Shown: positions 9,425-18,433 of the stretch, piece by piece
Layout of the letters: each line of letters opens with the position of its first letter
How positions within the stretch are numbered: position 1 is the first letter of the stretch
Notes under the pieces: model-generated
Told to the model about the DNA's origin: nothing
Seen by the model: only the letters and a program-made list of their open reading frames with translations
Databases searched by the model: none
From: Fibrobacter sp.
Lineage (GTDB): Bacteria > Fibrobacterota > Fibrobacteria > Fibrobacterales > Fibrobacteraceae
Reading direction: 5' to 3'
Assembly (NCBI GenBank): GCA_024398955.1
Contig: JAKSIG010000020.1
Span: 1 to 49,395 of the forward strand
Length of the DNA stretch: 49,395 nucleotides
Translations under genes and position numbers: made by a program

Positions 9425-10843
9425 CTACTTGTTCAAGCGCTCGGTAGCTGCAGCGACGCTAAGCAGGTCGGCTTCCTGGAAGGGCTTGCCAATCCACTGC
9501 AGACCAACGGGGAGGCCGCCGGCCTTACCGCAAGGAACGCTGACGCCGGGGAGACCAGCCAGGTTCAAGCTTACGGTGTAGATGTCGCTCAGGTAAACTG
9601 CCATGGGGTCGCTTTCGTTCATGCCGCACTTCAGCGGGAGACCCGGCATGGTGGGGCTGGCGATCACGTCGCATTCTTCGAAGGCCTTGTTGAAGTCGTC
9701 GGTAATGAGGCGACGGACCTTCTGTGCCTGAACGTAGTAGGCGTCGTAGAAACCAGCAGAAAGAACGTAGCTGCCCAGGAGAATACGGCGCTGGACTTCC
9801 TTACCGAAGGCTTCGCTGCGGCTCATGGAGTACAGGTCGATCAGCTTGCGAGCATCCTTGCTGCGGTAACCGTAACGAACACCGTCGTAGCGGGAGAGGT
9901 TGGAGCTAGCTTCTGCAGTAGCGATGATGTAGTAGCTGGACACGGCGTGGCCGATGTTGGGGAGGCTCACTTCCTTGATGGTTGCGCCTTCTGCTTCCAG
10001 TTTCTTCAGCATGGCTTCGATGGCGGCCTTGCATTCTGCATCCAGACCGTCGCCAAAGTATTCCTTGGGAACTCCGATGACCTTGCCCTTTACGCCAGCG
10101 TCAAGCTTTGCGGTAAAGTCTTCTGCAGGGCGGGTGCTGGTGGTGTTGTCGTGGGCGTCTTCGCCAACGATGGCGTTCAGCAGGAGGGCTGCATCCTTAA
10201 CGGTAGCGCCGAAAGGACCAATCTGGTCCAGGGAGCTGGCGTAAGCCAACAGGCCGTAACGGGAAACACGACCATAGGTGGGCTTCAGGCCCACAACGCC
10301 AGTGCAGGCTGCCGGCTGACGGATAGATCCACCAGTGTCAGAACCAAGTGCGCAGGCTACAGTGCCGCTGGCAACTGCAACTGCGGAACCACCGGAGGAA
10401 CCACCCGGAACGCGGGATTCGTCCAGCGGATTCTTTACGGGGCCAAAGTAAGAAGTTTCATTGGAAGAACCCATGGCGAATTCGTCCATGTTGGTCTTGC
10501 CGATGATAATGGCGCCTGCAGCTTCCAGCTTTTCAACAGCGGTAGCGGTGTAGGGAGCCACAAAGTTTTCGAGAATCTTGGAAGCGGCGGTAGTGCGAGT
10601 TCCTTCAAGGCACATGTTGTCCTTGACTGCAACGGGAATGCCGTCCAATGCACCCAGGCTCTTGCCTTCGGCGCGACGCTTGTCAGATTCTGCTGCCTTA
10701 GCCAAAGCGCGTTCGTTAAGAACGGAAATGTAGGCGTTAAGATTCTTAGTAGATTCAACCTTTGCCAGGGCTTCTTCTGTGAGCTTTACAGAAGTGGTGG
10801 CGCCGCTGGCCAACTGAGCTTGGAGTTCATCAATAGTAAGCAT
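9425..10843 (-). CDS. gatA: Asp-tRNA(Asn)/Glu-tRNA(Gln) amidotransferase subunit A
   Basis: The 472-residue protein is the amidase subunit that frees ammonia from glutamine for tRNA-dependent transamidation. The amidase signature is intact: Lys74 (VAVKDNM), cis-Ser149 (PGGSSGGSA) and nucleophile Ser173 (GSDTGGSIRQPA). The start at 10843 is preceded by GGAGAAAGG, and its ATG overlaps the upstream gene's TAA by one base (TAATG), indicating coupling. An in-frame start six codons earlier lies inside the upstream gene. gatB and gatC are not adjacent. TTA, CTA and TCA codons are nearly absent, a sign of strong codon selection. Confidence 0.95.
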   Translation of the reverse strand: MLTIDELQAQLASGATTSVKLTEEALAKVESTKNLNAYISVLNERALAKAAESDKRRAEGKSLGALDGIPVAVKDNMCLEGTRTTAASKILENFVAPYTATAVEKLEAAGAIIIGKTNMDEFAMGSSNETSYFGPVKNPLDESRVPGGSSGGSAVAVASGTVACALGSDTGGSIRQPAACTGVVGLKPTYGRVSRYGLLAYASSLDQIGPFGATVKDAALLLNAIVGEDAHDNTTSTRPAEDFTAKLDAGVKGKVIGVPKEYFGDGLDAECKAAIEAMLKKLEAEGATIKEVSLPNIGHAVSSYYIIATAEASSNLSRYDGVRYGYRSKDARKLIDLYSMSRSEAFGKEVQRRILLGSYVLSAGFYDAYYVQAQKVRRLITDDFNKAFEECDVIASPTMPGLPLKCGMNESDPMAVYLSDIYTVSLNLAGLPGVSVPCGKAGGLPVGLQWIGKPFQEADLLSVAAATERLNK

Positions 10844-11166
10844 TACCTTTCTCCGGACCATTTCATAATGTAGATGCCGACAATCATGCCGATAACGCTA
10901 ACCACGTTCAGCTTGATGCCGCAACCGATAGCCAGCTTGACCAGGTAAAGGTCAAGAACCACAGGTTCAGGCTTGTCGGGGAAACCGATATTGAAATTGA
11001 AGGATGAAACGAAGAAGTTGTGGACCACGTTGTTGTATCCACCAGCGTTCATCAATTCACCGAGCTGACCAAACAGCACTCCCAGGCATTCGCCCAGAAT
11101 TCCGCCGATAACCAGACCCAGCACAATGAAAAGCACTAAACGTGCAAAAGTATTCTTGTGACTCAT
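10843..11166 (-). CDS. DUF4321-like small membrane protein
   Basis: The 107-residue protein has an N-terminal hydrophobic helix with Gly zippers (VLFIVLGLVIGGILGECLG) and a second at the C-terminus (VVSVIGMIVGIYIM). Between them is a polar stretch ending in IGCGIKLNVV. The layout and the C-terminal 'K-L-N-x-x-x-x-I-G' pattern resemble DUF4321 inner-membrane proteins of unknown role. It is the first gene of a two-gene unit with gatA, which it overlaps by one base. The link to the amidotransferase may be only transcriptional. Confidence 0.6.
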   Translation of the reverse strand: MSHKNTFARLVLFIVLGLVIGGILGECLGVLFGQLGELMNAGGYNNVVHNFFVSSFNFNIGFPDKPEPVVLDLYLVKLAIGCGIKLNVVSVIGMIVGIYIMKWSGER

Positions 11167-11177
11167 ACTTTCAAATA

Positions 11178-11201
11178 TAAAAAATGCGGGGTTGACCCGC
11201 A
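11178..11201 (-). terminator. Rho-independent terminator after ung
   Basis: On the - strand the stem TGCGGG / CCCGCA (11185-11201) is followed by six T. It lies about 65 bases past the ung stop and isolates the ung operon from DUF4321-gatA. Confidence 0.75.
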
Positions 11202-11266
11202 GATTTTATAAAGGAAATTAGAGTGTTTTCACAAGGTCTTCGCTATCGACGAAGGCGCCTGCAGGA

Positions 11267-11944
11267 TTATTTTATGCTCCAGTCGATAGGTTCCAGGCCC
11301 TTGCTCCTCAGGTAGTCATTGGCCCTGCTAAAATGCTTGCAGCCAAAGAAACCGCGGTAGGCAGAAAGAGGGCTGGGGTGGGGTGCCGTAAGAATCAGGT
11401 GGCCGCGGCCTTTTGCCACAAGTTCCTGCTTCTTGATGGCGAAGCTGCCCCACAGGAGGAACACCAGGTTTTCGCGGGTCTGGGAAAGCCTTTGGATGAC
11501 GGTATCCGTGAACTGCTGCCAGCCGATTCCTGCATGGCTTGCCGCCTGATGGGCACGAACCGTCAGTGAGGCGTTGAGCAGTAAAATTCCCTGCTGGGCC
11601 CAAGATTCCAGATTGCCGTGGGCAGGCGGGTTGATGCCTAGGTCGTCGTGAAGTTCCTTGAAGATGTTGATGAGGGAGGGCGGCGGCTCGATTCCCATGG
11701 GAACAGAAAAGCAAAGACCGTGGGCCTGCCCCGGATTGTGGTAAGGGTCCTGCCCGATGATGACAGCCTTCACTTTGTTTACGGGACAAAAGTCCAATGC
11801 GGCAAAAATCTTGGAACCCGGCGGATAAATTACTTGCCCGGCGGCTTTTTCCTTGACTAGGGTGTCTTTAATTTGTTTGAAATACGGCTGTTCGAACTGG
11901 TCGTTCAGCAGGTTCAGCCAGGATTCTTCAAGTTTTACAGTCAT
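11267..11944 (-). CDS. ung: Uracil-DNA glycosylase, family 1
   Basis: Excises uracil from DNA as the first step of base-excision repair. The 225-residue protein has normal length and all family motifs: water-activating loop VIIGQDPYHNPGQAHG (catalytic Asp), LLNASLTVRA, LLWGSFAIKK, and the DNA-intercalation loop HPSPLSAYRGFFGC with the conserved His. It is the last gene of a - strand run (methyltransferase, CAP lipoprotein, ung) with gaps of 26 and 18 bases. Confidence 0.97.
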   Translation of the reverse strand: MTVKLEESWLNLLNDQFEQPYFKQIKDTLVKEKAAGQVIYPPGSKIFAALDFCPVNKVKAVIIGQDPYHNPGQAHGLCFSVPMGIEPPPSLINIFKELHDDLGINPPAHGNLESWAQQGILLLNASLTVRAHQAASHAGIGWQQFTDTVIQRLSQTRENLVFLLWGSFAIKKQELVAKGRGHLILTAPHPSPLSAYRGFFGCKHFSRANDYLRSKGLEPIDWSIK

Positions 11945-11962
11945 AGTCGTTGCTTGCCGTGG

Positions 11963-12496
11963 TTAGTGGAAGTTGACGTTGAACCAGCCCTTGGTCCCGT
12001 CGGAATTCTTGGCAATGCCGCATGCTACCATGGTGTACTTGGTACTGCTCATGTTCAGGTAGTGACCAATGTAGGGGTAGTCTTCGCTTTTGGATGGGTC
12101 GCGCTCGCCGCTTTCCACACGACTCTTTTCACTCCACATCATTTCCAGATAGGTGTCGACAATCTTTTCTTCGGTGTCTCGCCATTTCAAATCGATGTCG
12201 GGACCAGAATTCTGGGCGAACTCACCGCAGTCGCCAAAGTGTCCGTGAGCCTTGTTGGACTTGAGATCTGCTGCAGCCTGTTCTTCAACGCAGGTCTGCT
12301 TGGCTTCGGGGGCAAGGGTCAAGGGTTTCAGGTCTTCGGTAGCGCGATATTTGTTGATGACGTCCAGGCAGTAGTTGCGCCAGCTCGTTGCTTCATCAGA
12401 AGCTCCGCTGGAGGAATCGTCGCCGCAGGCACTGAACGTAAGGGATACCGCAACAGCTGCGGTTATCGAAAACATTTTCAAAAAATTGAACTTCAT
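11963..12496 (-). CDS. CAP/SCP-domain lipoprotein
   Basis: Starting at ATG 12496, the 177-residue product has a lipoprotein signal (VSLTFSACGDD) and then a CAP (SCP/PR1, YkwD-like) domain. Visible motifs are NKYRATEDLKPLTL, KAHGHFGDCGEFAQN (the HxxxxCGxxxQN-like segment), a TYLEMMWSEK helix, and GHYLNMSSTKYTMVACGIA, the usual His-containing strand near the end. Two Cys pairs may form disulfides. CAP proteins are secreted, and their bacterial role is uncertain (lipid or cell-wall binding). It lies between the methyltransferase gene (26-base gap) and ung (18-base gap). Confidence 0.8.
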   Translation of the reverse strand: MKFNFLKMFSITAAVAVSLTFSACGDDSSSGASDEATSWRNYCLDVINKYRATEDLKPLTLAPEAKQTCVEEQAAADLKSNKAHGHFGDCGEFAQNSGPDIDLKWRDTEEKIVDTYLEMMWSEKSRVESGERDPSKSEDYPYIGHYLNMSSTKYTMVACGIAKNSDGTKGWFNVNFH

Positions 12497-12522
12497 AGAA
12501 AACCTCGTTTCGATGAAATAAT

Positions 12523-13896
12523 TTAAACTCTTTTGGCTAAGATGGCTGTCTTTTCGCCTGCAACGCGGGTGTAGAATAGAATCGCCTCGTTCTTGCCCTT
12601 GGGCTTGAGACGTTTGATTTCTTCGTCGGGGTCGACTTTGACGCCGCGGAGTTTTAAGGTCAGCTTGCCGATGCCGTGGCGCTTGAGCATGTCGCGGACT
12701 GCGCTTGTGGTAATTTCGCACTTGTCCAGTACTTGGAAATTTGCAAATGCGGGAGCGGGTAGGGGAGTGCTGCAACTGACGTAGGCAATGCCTTCGGAAA
12801 TCAGGTGGGCGTCGGTTGCTGCGTCCAAGGCGACTGTTCCAAACAGGTGGCTTCGAATGAGAAGCGCAGTTGGTTCCGCCAGGTACTCTGCAACGTCTCC
12901 AACGGGCAAGTCGTTTTCGCTGGTGGCGTTACGGAAACTGCGTTCGCAACCTGGCAGGTCGTGTTCTGCATCCTTGTTGGAGGCGGCCTGGATTTCGCTA
13001 AGTGAGCCGGACCATTCTGCGGCGACGCCATCTGCGGTTTTGACTGCTTGTCCATCCTTATCTACCATGATGGCACGAACCTTGCCCGGATTTTTTGCGA
13101 GGGCGCCGAACAGCACCAGAAGTTCGCGGCAGTCGGAATGGCTCCCTAGATACACCAGTTCTGCGTCGGCAGGAATTTCGTCGGTAGGGTAGCCGGGCGG
13201 AAGTTTTGCCATCCCTCCCTTGTAGTGGCGGGATATTTCCAGAACTTCCTCGAAGGTTGGCGTAAGGTTGCGAAGGTCCCGCTGGTTTTCGCCTTCTACG
13301 GCACGACGGGCCGGATCAATGGTAAAGTAGTCGGCGGGGTGGTCGCTGCCAGACACGTTGGCCAATTTTGCCACTTCGCGAACGTCCGCTAAAATGGTGC
13401 TGTCTGTACAGTTGTTTTCGTCGCGGGAACTGCGCATGACTTGAACATTGTGACGGTACATTGCCAGGCGATCTTTATCCAGATCCACTCCGCAAACGTC
13501 AAAACAGTCCGGAATAAAATAGCTGTCGCCGCCCATGCCACAGCAGAGATCGTGAACCCGCGGGCGGGCTTGTCCGACAATCCACAAGTTTGCTTTATAT
13601 TTGCCAATGTCCTGGGCAGTACTCTGTTCCAGCGCCAGACGGTCGCAGAGCAGAAAAACATCACTGCCGATGGCGGCGTTTTTTCCGGAACAGACTTTGA
13701 CTGCATCCTTGCCAAAAAACTTTTCGCGGAATTTCGGAACCAGAGCCATATAGTCCATAATGGTGGCTCGGTCTTCGTTGCTATAACCGGCCTTGTTCAG
13801 TGCTGTAGAAATCTGCAACGCATCCATCTTTTTTTTGATGGCGTTCTGGATGAACTCTTGAACAGGTGTCGATGTGAGCAATTCGGTATTTAACAT
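12523..13896 (-). CDS. Class I SAM methyltransferase with THUMP-like C-terminus
   Basis: The 457-residue protein (ATG 13896; an in-frame TTG lies 27 bases upstream) has an N-terminal helical region. At about residues 105-130 comes the SAM-binding motif VHDLCCGMGGDSYFI with GVDLDKDRLAMY, then FTIDPARRAVE, a DPARR variant of the catalytic D/N-P-P motif. It matches the family annotated as class I SAM-dependent methyltransferase with a THUMP-like domain (PF18096 type), thought to act on RNA. The C-terminus (GIGKLTLKLRGVKVDPDE) fits the THUMP-like part. It heads the operon with the CAP lipoprotein and ung. The substrate is unknown. Confidence 0.75.
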   Translation of the reverse strand: MLNTELLTSTPVQEFIQNAIKKKMDALQISTALNKAGYSNEDRATIMDYMALVPKFREKFFGKDAVKVCSGKNAAIGSDVFLLCDRLALEQSTAQDIGKYKANLWIVGQARPRVHDLCCGMGGDSYFIPDCFDVCGVDLDKDRLAMYRHNVQVMRSSRDENNCTDSTILADVREVAKLANVSGSDHPADYFTIDPARRAVEGENQRDLRNLTPTFEEVLEISRHYKGGMAKLPPGYPTDEIPADAELVYLGSHSDCRELLVLFGALAKNPGKVRAIMVDKDGQAVKTADGVAAEWSGSLSEIQAASNKDAEHDLPGCERSFRNATSENDLPVGDVAEYLAEPTALLIRSHLFGTVALDAATDAHLISEGIAYVSCSTPLPAPAFANFQVLDKCEITTSAVRDMLKRHGIGKLTLKLRGVKVDPDEEIKRLKPKGKNEAILFYTRVAGEKTAILAKRV

Positions 13897-13997
13897 TTTG
13901 AACAAAGGTAGTAATCTGTTCAAAATTATTCTTGCTTTTGGTAATCTTTACTGACAATTTACGAATGTAGCCTTGCAAAAAGAGTAAATTTAATCTT

Positions 13998-15539
13998 ATG
14001 GGAAAAGTAAAGGGTATAGCAATAGGTGCCGTGACAGCGGCTTTATGTTTTGTGGCATGCAGTGATTCCGGATCTGGTGCTGAAGGGGACTTTGACTTTG
14101 ATTATGTCGGTGAGTCTTCATCTTCTACAGGGGGAACTGTTTCTGAAATGCCCCTGTCGTCGGAGTTTCAGATTATTCCATTGTCCTCTGAGTCTCAGAT
14201 TATTTCATTATCTTCTGAATCGCAGGAAATTCCTCAATCTTCCGAGTCTCAGACTGATTCTCTGTCCTCCGAGGTTCAGGTTATAGAGTCATCAAGTTCT
14301 TTCGCCCCCTTTTCAAGTTCTGTAGTTTTTGACAGCGCCTTCTACGGCGGAGCTCATCCTGTAAGTTCCGGCATGGAACCGCCTCGTAGTTCCGCAAGCG
14401 AACCTCCGTTCCCCCGCAGTTCCAACAGTGAGCCTCCTCGCAGTTCTTCTTCTGCAGAACCCTCTCGTCCCCAGTATGCAAAAATCCTGGGGGCAGACAT
14501 TTCCCGATTCCAGGAATACGAATCCTACGGCACTAAAATTTACGATGTAGACGGAACCGAGAAGGATATCTTCGCTCTGCTGCGGGACCATGGCTTTAAC
14601 GCCGTTCGCTTAAAGACTTTTCTTAGCCCCAAGGCTGCCTACGGTTATGCCGCTGCGGGTTGCGGTCAGGATAGCGAAGCCTTTGGCGACAAGGAACATG
14701 TGGTGGCCTACGCCCAGAAGGTAAAAAAGGCTGGCTTTACCTTCCTGCTGGATATTCATTATAGCGACGTCTGGGCGGATCCGGACACGCAGATTATTCC
14801 CGAACGCTGGCGCAAGGTGGCAAACTCCGACGCCATGGCGGATTCCGTTTACAATTATACCTACGATCTTATGGCTGCCCTCAAACAGGTGGATGCCCTA
14901 CCGGACATGGTTCAGGTGGGTAACGAAATTACCAACGGCATGCTTCGAGACTTGCCTACCAGCAACACCAACTGCTGGGGCGATAATGTACAGCTGGCTC
15001 CCAACAGCGTGAACGGCGTCATGAACAAGCAGCAGAACCCCAACGGTATTGCAAACACTGCAAAATACCTGGCGGCAGGTTCCCGTGCGGTAAAGGCTTT
15101 CGAAACTTCTTCCCACAAGATTAAGACCGTGTTCCACATCGAAAGTCCGCAGAATTCTACTACAGTGAACTGGTGGATGAGTTCCATTATCAAGACAGAA
15201 AAAGTTTCCCCCGATGTAATGGCTTTCTCTGCCTATACCGCCTACGAACACGGAACTCCAGACACCTGGGAAAAATTGATTAGCGACCTCGCCAGCAGTT
15301 ACCCGAACCTGGAATTCCTCATTGCAGAATACAACGGCGGAACCGGCAAGAATTTCTACGGCTTTGATGGCTCCCGTGCAAAGACTCACCAAATTATGGA
15401 GCAAGTCCCTCGAGGCCTGGGTGCCTTTTTCTGGGAACCGGCCAGCTATGGCGAATGGGGCTCTGCGTTGCTTGACTGGGAAGGTAACTCGTTGAGGGCC
15501 AACGAGAAAGCCTTTGATGAATACAAAATTCTGTTCTAG
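13998..15539 (+). CDS. GH53 arabinogalactan endo-beta-1,4-galactanase, lipoprotein
   Basis: The 513-residue enzyme cuts beta-1,4-galactan side chains of pectin. It has a lipobox (LCFVACSDS) and a very long Ser/Pro-rich linker to about residue 155, including repeats of the LSSESQ type. A GH53 barrel follows: LGADISRFQEY, NAVRLKTFLSP, FLLDIHYSDVWADP, acid/base Glu310 in QVGNEITNG and nucleophile Glu444 in FLIAEYNGG. FFWEPASYGEWG closes the barrel. The linker and lipid anchor suggest display on the cell surface. No transporter or regulator lies beside it. Divergent from the methyltransferase operon. Confidence 0.93.
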   Translation: MGKVKGIAIGAVTAALCFVACSDSGSGAEGDFDFDYVGESSSSTGGTVSEMPLSSEFQIIPLSSESQIISLSSESQEIPQSSESQTDSLSSEVQVIESSSSFAPFSSSVVFDSAFYGGAHPVSSGMEPPRSSASEPPFPRSSNSEPPRSSSSAEPSRPQYAKILGADISRFQEYESYGTKIYDVDGTEKDIFALLRDHGFNAVRLKTFLSPKAAYGYAAAGCGQDSEAFGDKEHVVAYAQKVKKAGFTFLLDIHYSDVWADPDTQIIPERWRKVANSDAMADSVYNYTYDLMAALKQVDALPDMVQVGNEITNGMLRDLPTSNTNCWGDNVQLAPNSVNGVMNKQQNPNGIANTAKYLAAGSRAVKAFETSSHKIKTVFHIESPQNSTTVNWWMSSIIKTEKVSPDVMAFSAYTAYEHGTPDTWEKLISDLASSYPNLEFLIAEYNGGTGKNFYGFDGSRAKTHQIMEQVPRGLGAFFWEPASYGEWGSALLDWEGNSLRANEKAFDEYKILF

Positions 15540-15635
15540 AAGTTCGCGTAGATATACTCAAACTTTATATTAAAAAGATTGCAGTCTCCACCAGAATTTT
15601 CAAAAAATTTGGGGAGATTTTCTACATTCTGGAAT

Positions 15636-15890
15636 ATGAAAATTGAAGATTGGCGTATCCGCATTGATGAAATAAATGATGAACTGATTGCCCTCTTGAA
15701 TAAAAGGGCGACTTATGCCACCGAAATAGGTAAGCTGAAAAAGGAACAGGGACTTCCTGTTTTTGATGCTGCACGTGAACAGCTGATTTTGGATCGCGTG
15801 GGTTCTATGACGAAGGGGCCCCTTACATCAGAATCTATCAAGAAAATCTTCCAGGTGATTATGGAAGAGACCCGCAAGGTGGAGGATTAA
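15636..15890 (+). CDS. Chorismate mutase, AroQ type
   Basis: The 84-residue all-helical protein converts chorismate to prephenate. The AroQ pattern is visible: RIRIDEINDELIALLNKRA (active-site Arg near the N-terminus), EIGKLKKEQGLPVFDAAREQ (Lys and Arg of the active site) and IKKIFQVIMEETR. ATG 15636 was chosen because the family begins with the short helix right after it; an earlier in-frame start would add 19 residues of unlikely sequence. tyrA begins 2 bases after its stop, so the two enzymes of tyrosine synthesis are coupled. Confidence 0.9.
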   Translation: MKIEDWRIRIDEINDELIALLNKRATYATEIGKLKKEQGLPVFDAAREQLILDRVGSMTKGPLTSESIKKIFQVIMEETRKVED

Positions 15891-15891
15891 A

Positions 15892-17031
15892 ATGCAACGC
15901 ATTACTTTGGTTGGCTTTGGCTTGCTGGCAAGTTCCGTTGCCGCGGCCATTAAGCAGGCAAAGCTGCCCACTATTGTTCGTGCCGTAAGTTCCCCATCTA
16001 CTTTGGAACGAGCCCGCGAAGTAAAGCTGGCTGATGAATTTTTTGGTTACGACGAGACTGCAGCCTGGGCCGAAGGTTCCGACCTGATTTTGCTGTGCAG
16101 TCCCATTCTTCATATTTTAAAGACTATAGACTCTCTTTCTAAGGTGCAGCTGCCTGCGGGCCATAAGAAAATTTTGGTTAGCGACATTGGCAGCACCAAG
16201 GTTGAAATTTGCAAGGCCGGCTCCAAACTGCCGGAACCTTTCTGCTTTGTGGGAAGCCACCCTATGGCAGGTTCCGAAAAGCGAACCATGGAGTATAACG
16301 ATCCCAGCATTTTCGAGAATGCCTACTGGTTCGTTTGCCCGCCGGATGGGGTAGAGGAATCAGCCTACGCCGACTTGTTGCAGCTGATTTCTTTTGTGGG
16401 CGCACATTCTGTAGTGTTTCCGCCGGAACATCACGACCGCACTATGGCCTGGGTTAGCCACATGCCTCAGATGCTCAGCTCCACTTTGGCTGCCAGCATG
16501 CCAGAACGTTTGCTGAAGTTCAATTATCAGCATTATGCCGGGCGCGCCTTTAGGGACATGACCCGCATTGCGGCCTCTGGCTGGAATATGTGGCACGACA
16601 TTGCCGTTACCAACCGCAACGAAACGGCACTTGCCCTTCGAGAAGTTCGCGAAGGGCTAGACAAGACCATCGAAGCTATGGATCGCCTGCAGGTCGTTAC
16701 CGATGGCGCCGCCGCCACCGCCGACTGCTCCGAAAATTTGGAGTCGATCTTTAAGGCCGGTAACGATGGACGCGCCAGCCTGTTTGCTCCTGGCAGAAAC
16801 GCTGCCGCCGCCTTCTCCGAAATTACAGTGCCCCTGAAGGATGAACCGGGCTCTCTTCTGAAGGTTTTGCAGCCGCTGGCGGAGTGGGGCCTGAACATTC
16901 GCGACATCGAACTGATGAAGGTTCGCGAAAACGTTGCTGGAACCTTGCTCCTGGCATTCAAGACTCCCGACGAAGCCCGCCGTGCTATTCAAATTCTTAC
17001 CGCCCTGGATTACGACGTTAAGGAACGCTAA
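15892..17031 (+). CDS. tyrA: Prephenate dehydrogenase with ACT domain
   Basis: The 379-residue protein oxidatively decarboxylates prephenate to 4-hydroxyphenylpyruvate for tyrosine. The N-terminal Rossmann motif is ITLVGFGLLASSVAAA. SHPMAGSEKRTMEYN is the family's substrate-binding His segment, and helical dimerisation regions follow (HMPQMLSSTLAAS, FRDMTRIAASGWNMW). A C-terminal ACT domain (about 305-379, VPLKDEPGSLLKVLQPLAE) suggests feedback control by an amino acid, probably tyrosine. A good ribosome site (GGAGG) lies inside the end of the chorismate mutase gene. Its TAA overlaps the ATG of the next gene by one base. Confidence 0.93.
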   Translation: MQRITLVGFGLLASSVAAAIKQAKLPTIVRAVSSPSTLERAREVKLADEFFGYDETAAWAEGSDLILLCSPILHILKTIDSLSKVQLPAGHKKILVSDIGSTKVEICKAGSKLPEPFCFVGSHPMAGSEKRTMEYNDPSIFENAYWFVCPPDGVEESAYADLLQLISFVGAHSVVFPPEHHDRTMAWVSHMPQMLSSTLAASMPERLLKFNYQHYAGRAFRDMTRIAASGWNMWHDIAVTNRNETALALREVREGLDKTIEAMDRLQVVTDGAAATADCSENLESIFKAGNDGRASLFAPGRNAAAAFSEITVPLKDEPGSLLKVLQPLAEWGLNIRDIELMKVRENVAGTLLLAFKTPDEARRAIQILTALDYDVKER

Positions 17032-18407
17032 TGGATTTTTTGCTGAACCCCGACCGCGAGCGCATGGAGCTCACTTTGGTGATGGCCCTGTTAGTCAATG
17101 GCCGCACCGTTCTGGAAGACTTCGCCTGGGCCGCTGGCTCCGAAAAGTTTGCACAGGCTCTTAAGGAGTTTGGACTAGACTACGAGCAGCAGGGCCATCA
17201 GCTTGTGCTCGATGGTAAGGGCTTTCAATACAGCCTGCCTTCTATGCTTCCTATGGATTTCAAGGAAGAATGCAATGTGCTGCTATGGACTCTGGCTTCT
17301 AAGGATTCTGAACAGGTTTATACTTTTGCTGCCGAAGCGGATGAGGCTGGTATCGCCCAGGTTGCTGCAGCCAAGGAAACTTTGCAGAAATACTTCAAGG
17401 TAAAACCTGTTACAGACGAGCCTGCAAAGTTTGTGTTTACCTTTAGCGCCGACGAGATTGTGCCAAAGAAGGATTCCCTTGGGAACTTCACTTACCCCAT
17501 GCGCAATCGCCTGCTGCTTCGTGCCTTGATTCGCAATGAATACTTTACCTTCGAAGAAAAGGGTTCTGTTCATGACCAGTGGACCAAGATGCTCATGTAC
17601 TTTGGCGTAAACATGAAGTATGAATCCCGCGGCATGGAACAGCTTACTGAACTGGAACGTCGCATGATGATGGCCCGAGGCCAGAAGATTGAACGCACCC
17701 AGTTTACGGAGCTTTCCGAGACTAAGGTGATTACTGGCCGAGAGTATTTTGTGCCTGGGGATTCTACCGAGGCTATTGCCTTTATTTTGCTGGCGACCAT
17801 TGCAAGCCTTCCGAAAAACACAGAAATTGTTTTGAAGAACGTGGAACTGAATTCCTCTAGGGCAGGGGCTTTGACCTGCTTGAAGCGTATGGGGGCAAGC
17901 TACGAAGTGACTAGTCGTCGTGAACGTTACGGCGACGTGTACGGGGACATTGAAATTTGGCCGCTATCTTCGGGCAAGCGTCTGCAGGGCCGTCGTTTTT
18001 CTGAAGATGCCATTGCTACGGGGCTCGAGGAATTTCCGTTCCTGGCGGTGGCGGCATGCTATGCCGAAGGTGAAACCATTTTGCGCTTGCCTAAGGAAGT
18101 CCGAAAGGAGATGCGCCCTGTCAACGAAAAGCTGGCTGAAAATCTCCGTAAGACAGGAGCCGAAGTTGGCGTCTATGACGATGGTCTCGTGATTCGCGGG
18201 CTTGAAACCATCGTGAACGGATCCGACTTCGATGGTGGTGAAATTCCTCAGAATGGATTGGCTTTGTGCGTGTTGTCTTTGGCCCTGCAGAACGATGAAC
18301 CTGTGGCTAATTCTGAAGTTATTGAAAAGGCCTATCCAGGAATTCTTGAAAAATTGAATCGTATGATGGTAGAAGCCAACAAGAAGCCTGAGGCCGAAAC
18401 TAAGTAA
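17031..18407 (+). CDS. EPSP-synthase-fold protein with degenerate active site
   Basis: The 458-residue protein follows the two-domain EPSP synthase (AroA) layout. VPGDSTEAIAFILLATIA and LNSSRAGALTCLKRMGA match the C-terminal domain repeats, and FPFLAVAACYAEGETIL matches the Asp313 region. However, the residues that bind shikimate-3-phosphate and phosphoenolpyruvate are not where they should be. The N-terminal PGSKS motif is replaced by NPDRERMEL, KETDR by KEVRKEMR and NDHRMAM by PQNGLAL (about 406). It is therefore either a very divergent AroA or an inactive paralogue, perhaps regulatory, encoded between tyrA (1-base overlap) and nadK. Automated annotation would likely call it aroA. Confidence 0.65.
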   Translation: MDFLLNPDRERMELTLVMALLVNGRTVLEDFAWAAGSEKFAQALKEFGLDYEQQGHQLVLDGKGFQYSLPSMLPMDFKEECNVLLWTLASKDSEQVYTFAAEADEAGIAQVAAAKETLQKYFKVKPVTDEPAKFVFTFSADEIVPKKDSLGNFTYPMRNRLLLRALIRNEYFTFEEKGSVHDQWTKMLMYFGVNMKYESRGMEQLTELERRMMMARGQKIERTQFTELSETKVITGREYFVPGDSTEAIAFILLATIASLPKNTEIVLKNVELNSSRAGALTCLKRMGASYEVTSRRERYGDVYGDIEIWPLSSGKRLQGRRFSEDAIATGLEEFPFLAVAACYAEGETILRLPKEVRKEMRPVNEKLAENLRKTGAEVGVYDDGLVIRGLETIVNGSDFDGGEIPQNGLALCVLSLALQNDEPVANSEVIEKAYPGILEKLNRMMVEANKKPEAETK

Positions 18408-18433
18408 TTGCGAAGAAAGACCAGGATGTTTTT

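Noticed and set aside
9212..10873. Open frame of 553 codons antisense to gatA
   Set aside because: Same codon-bias effect; gatA has a complete amidase signature on the other strand.
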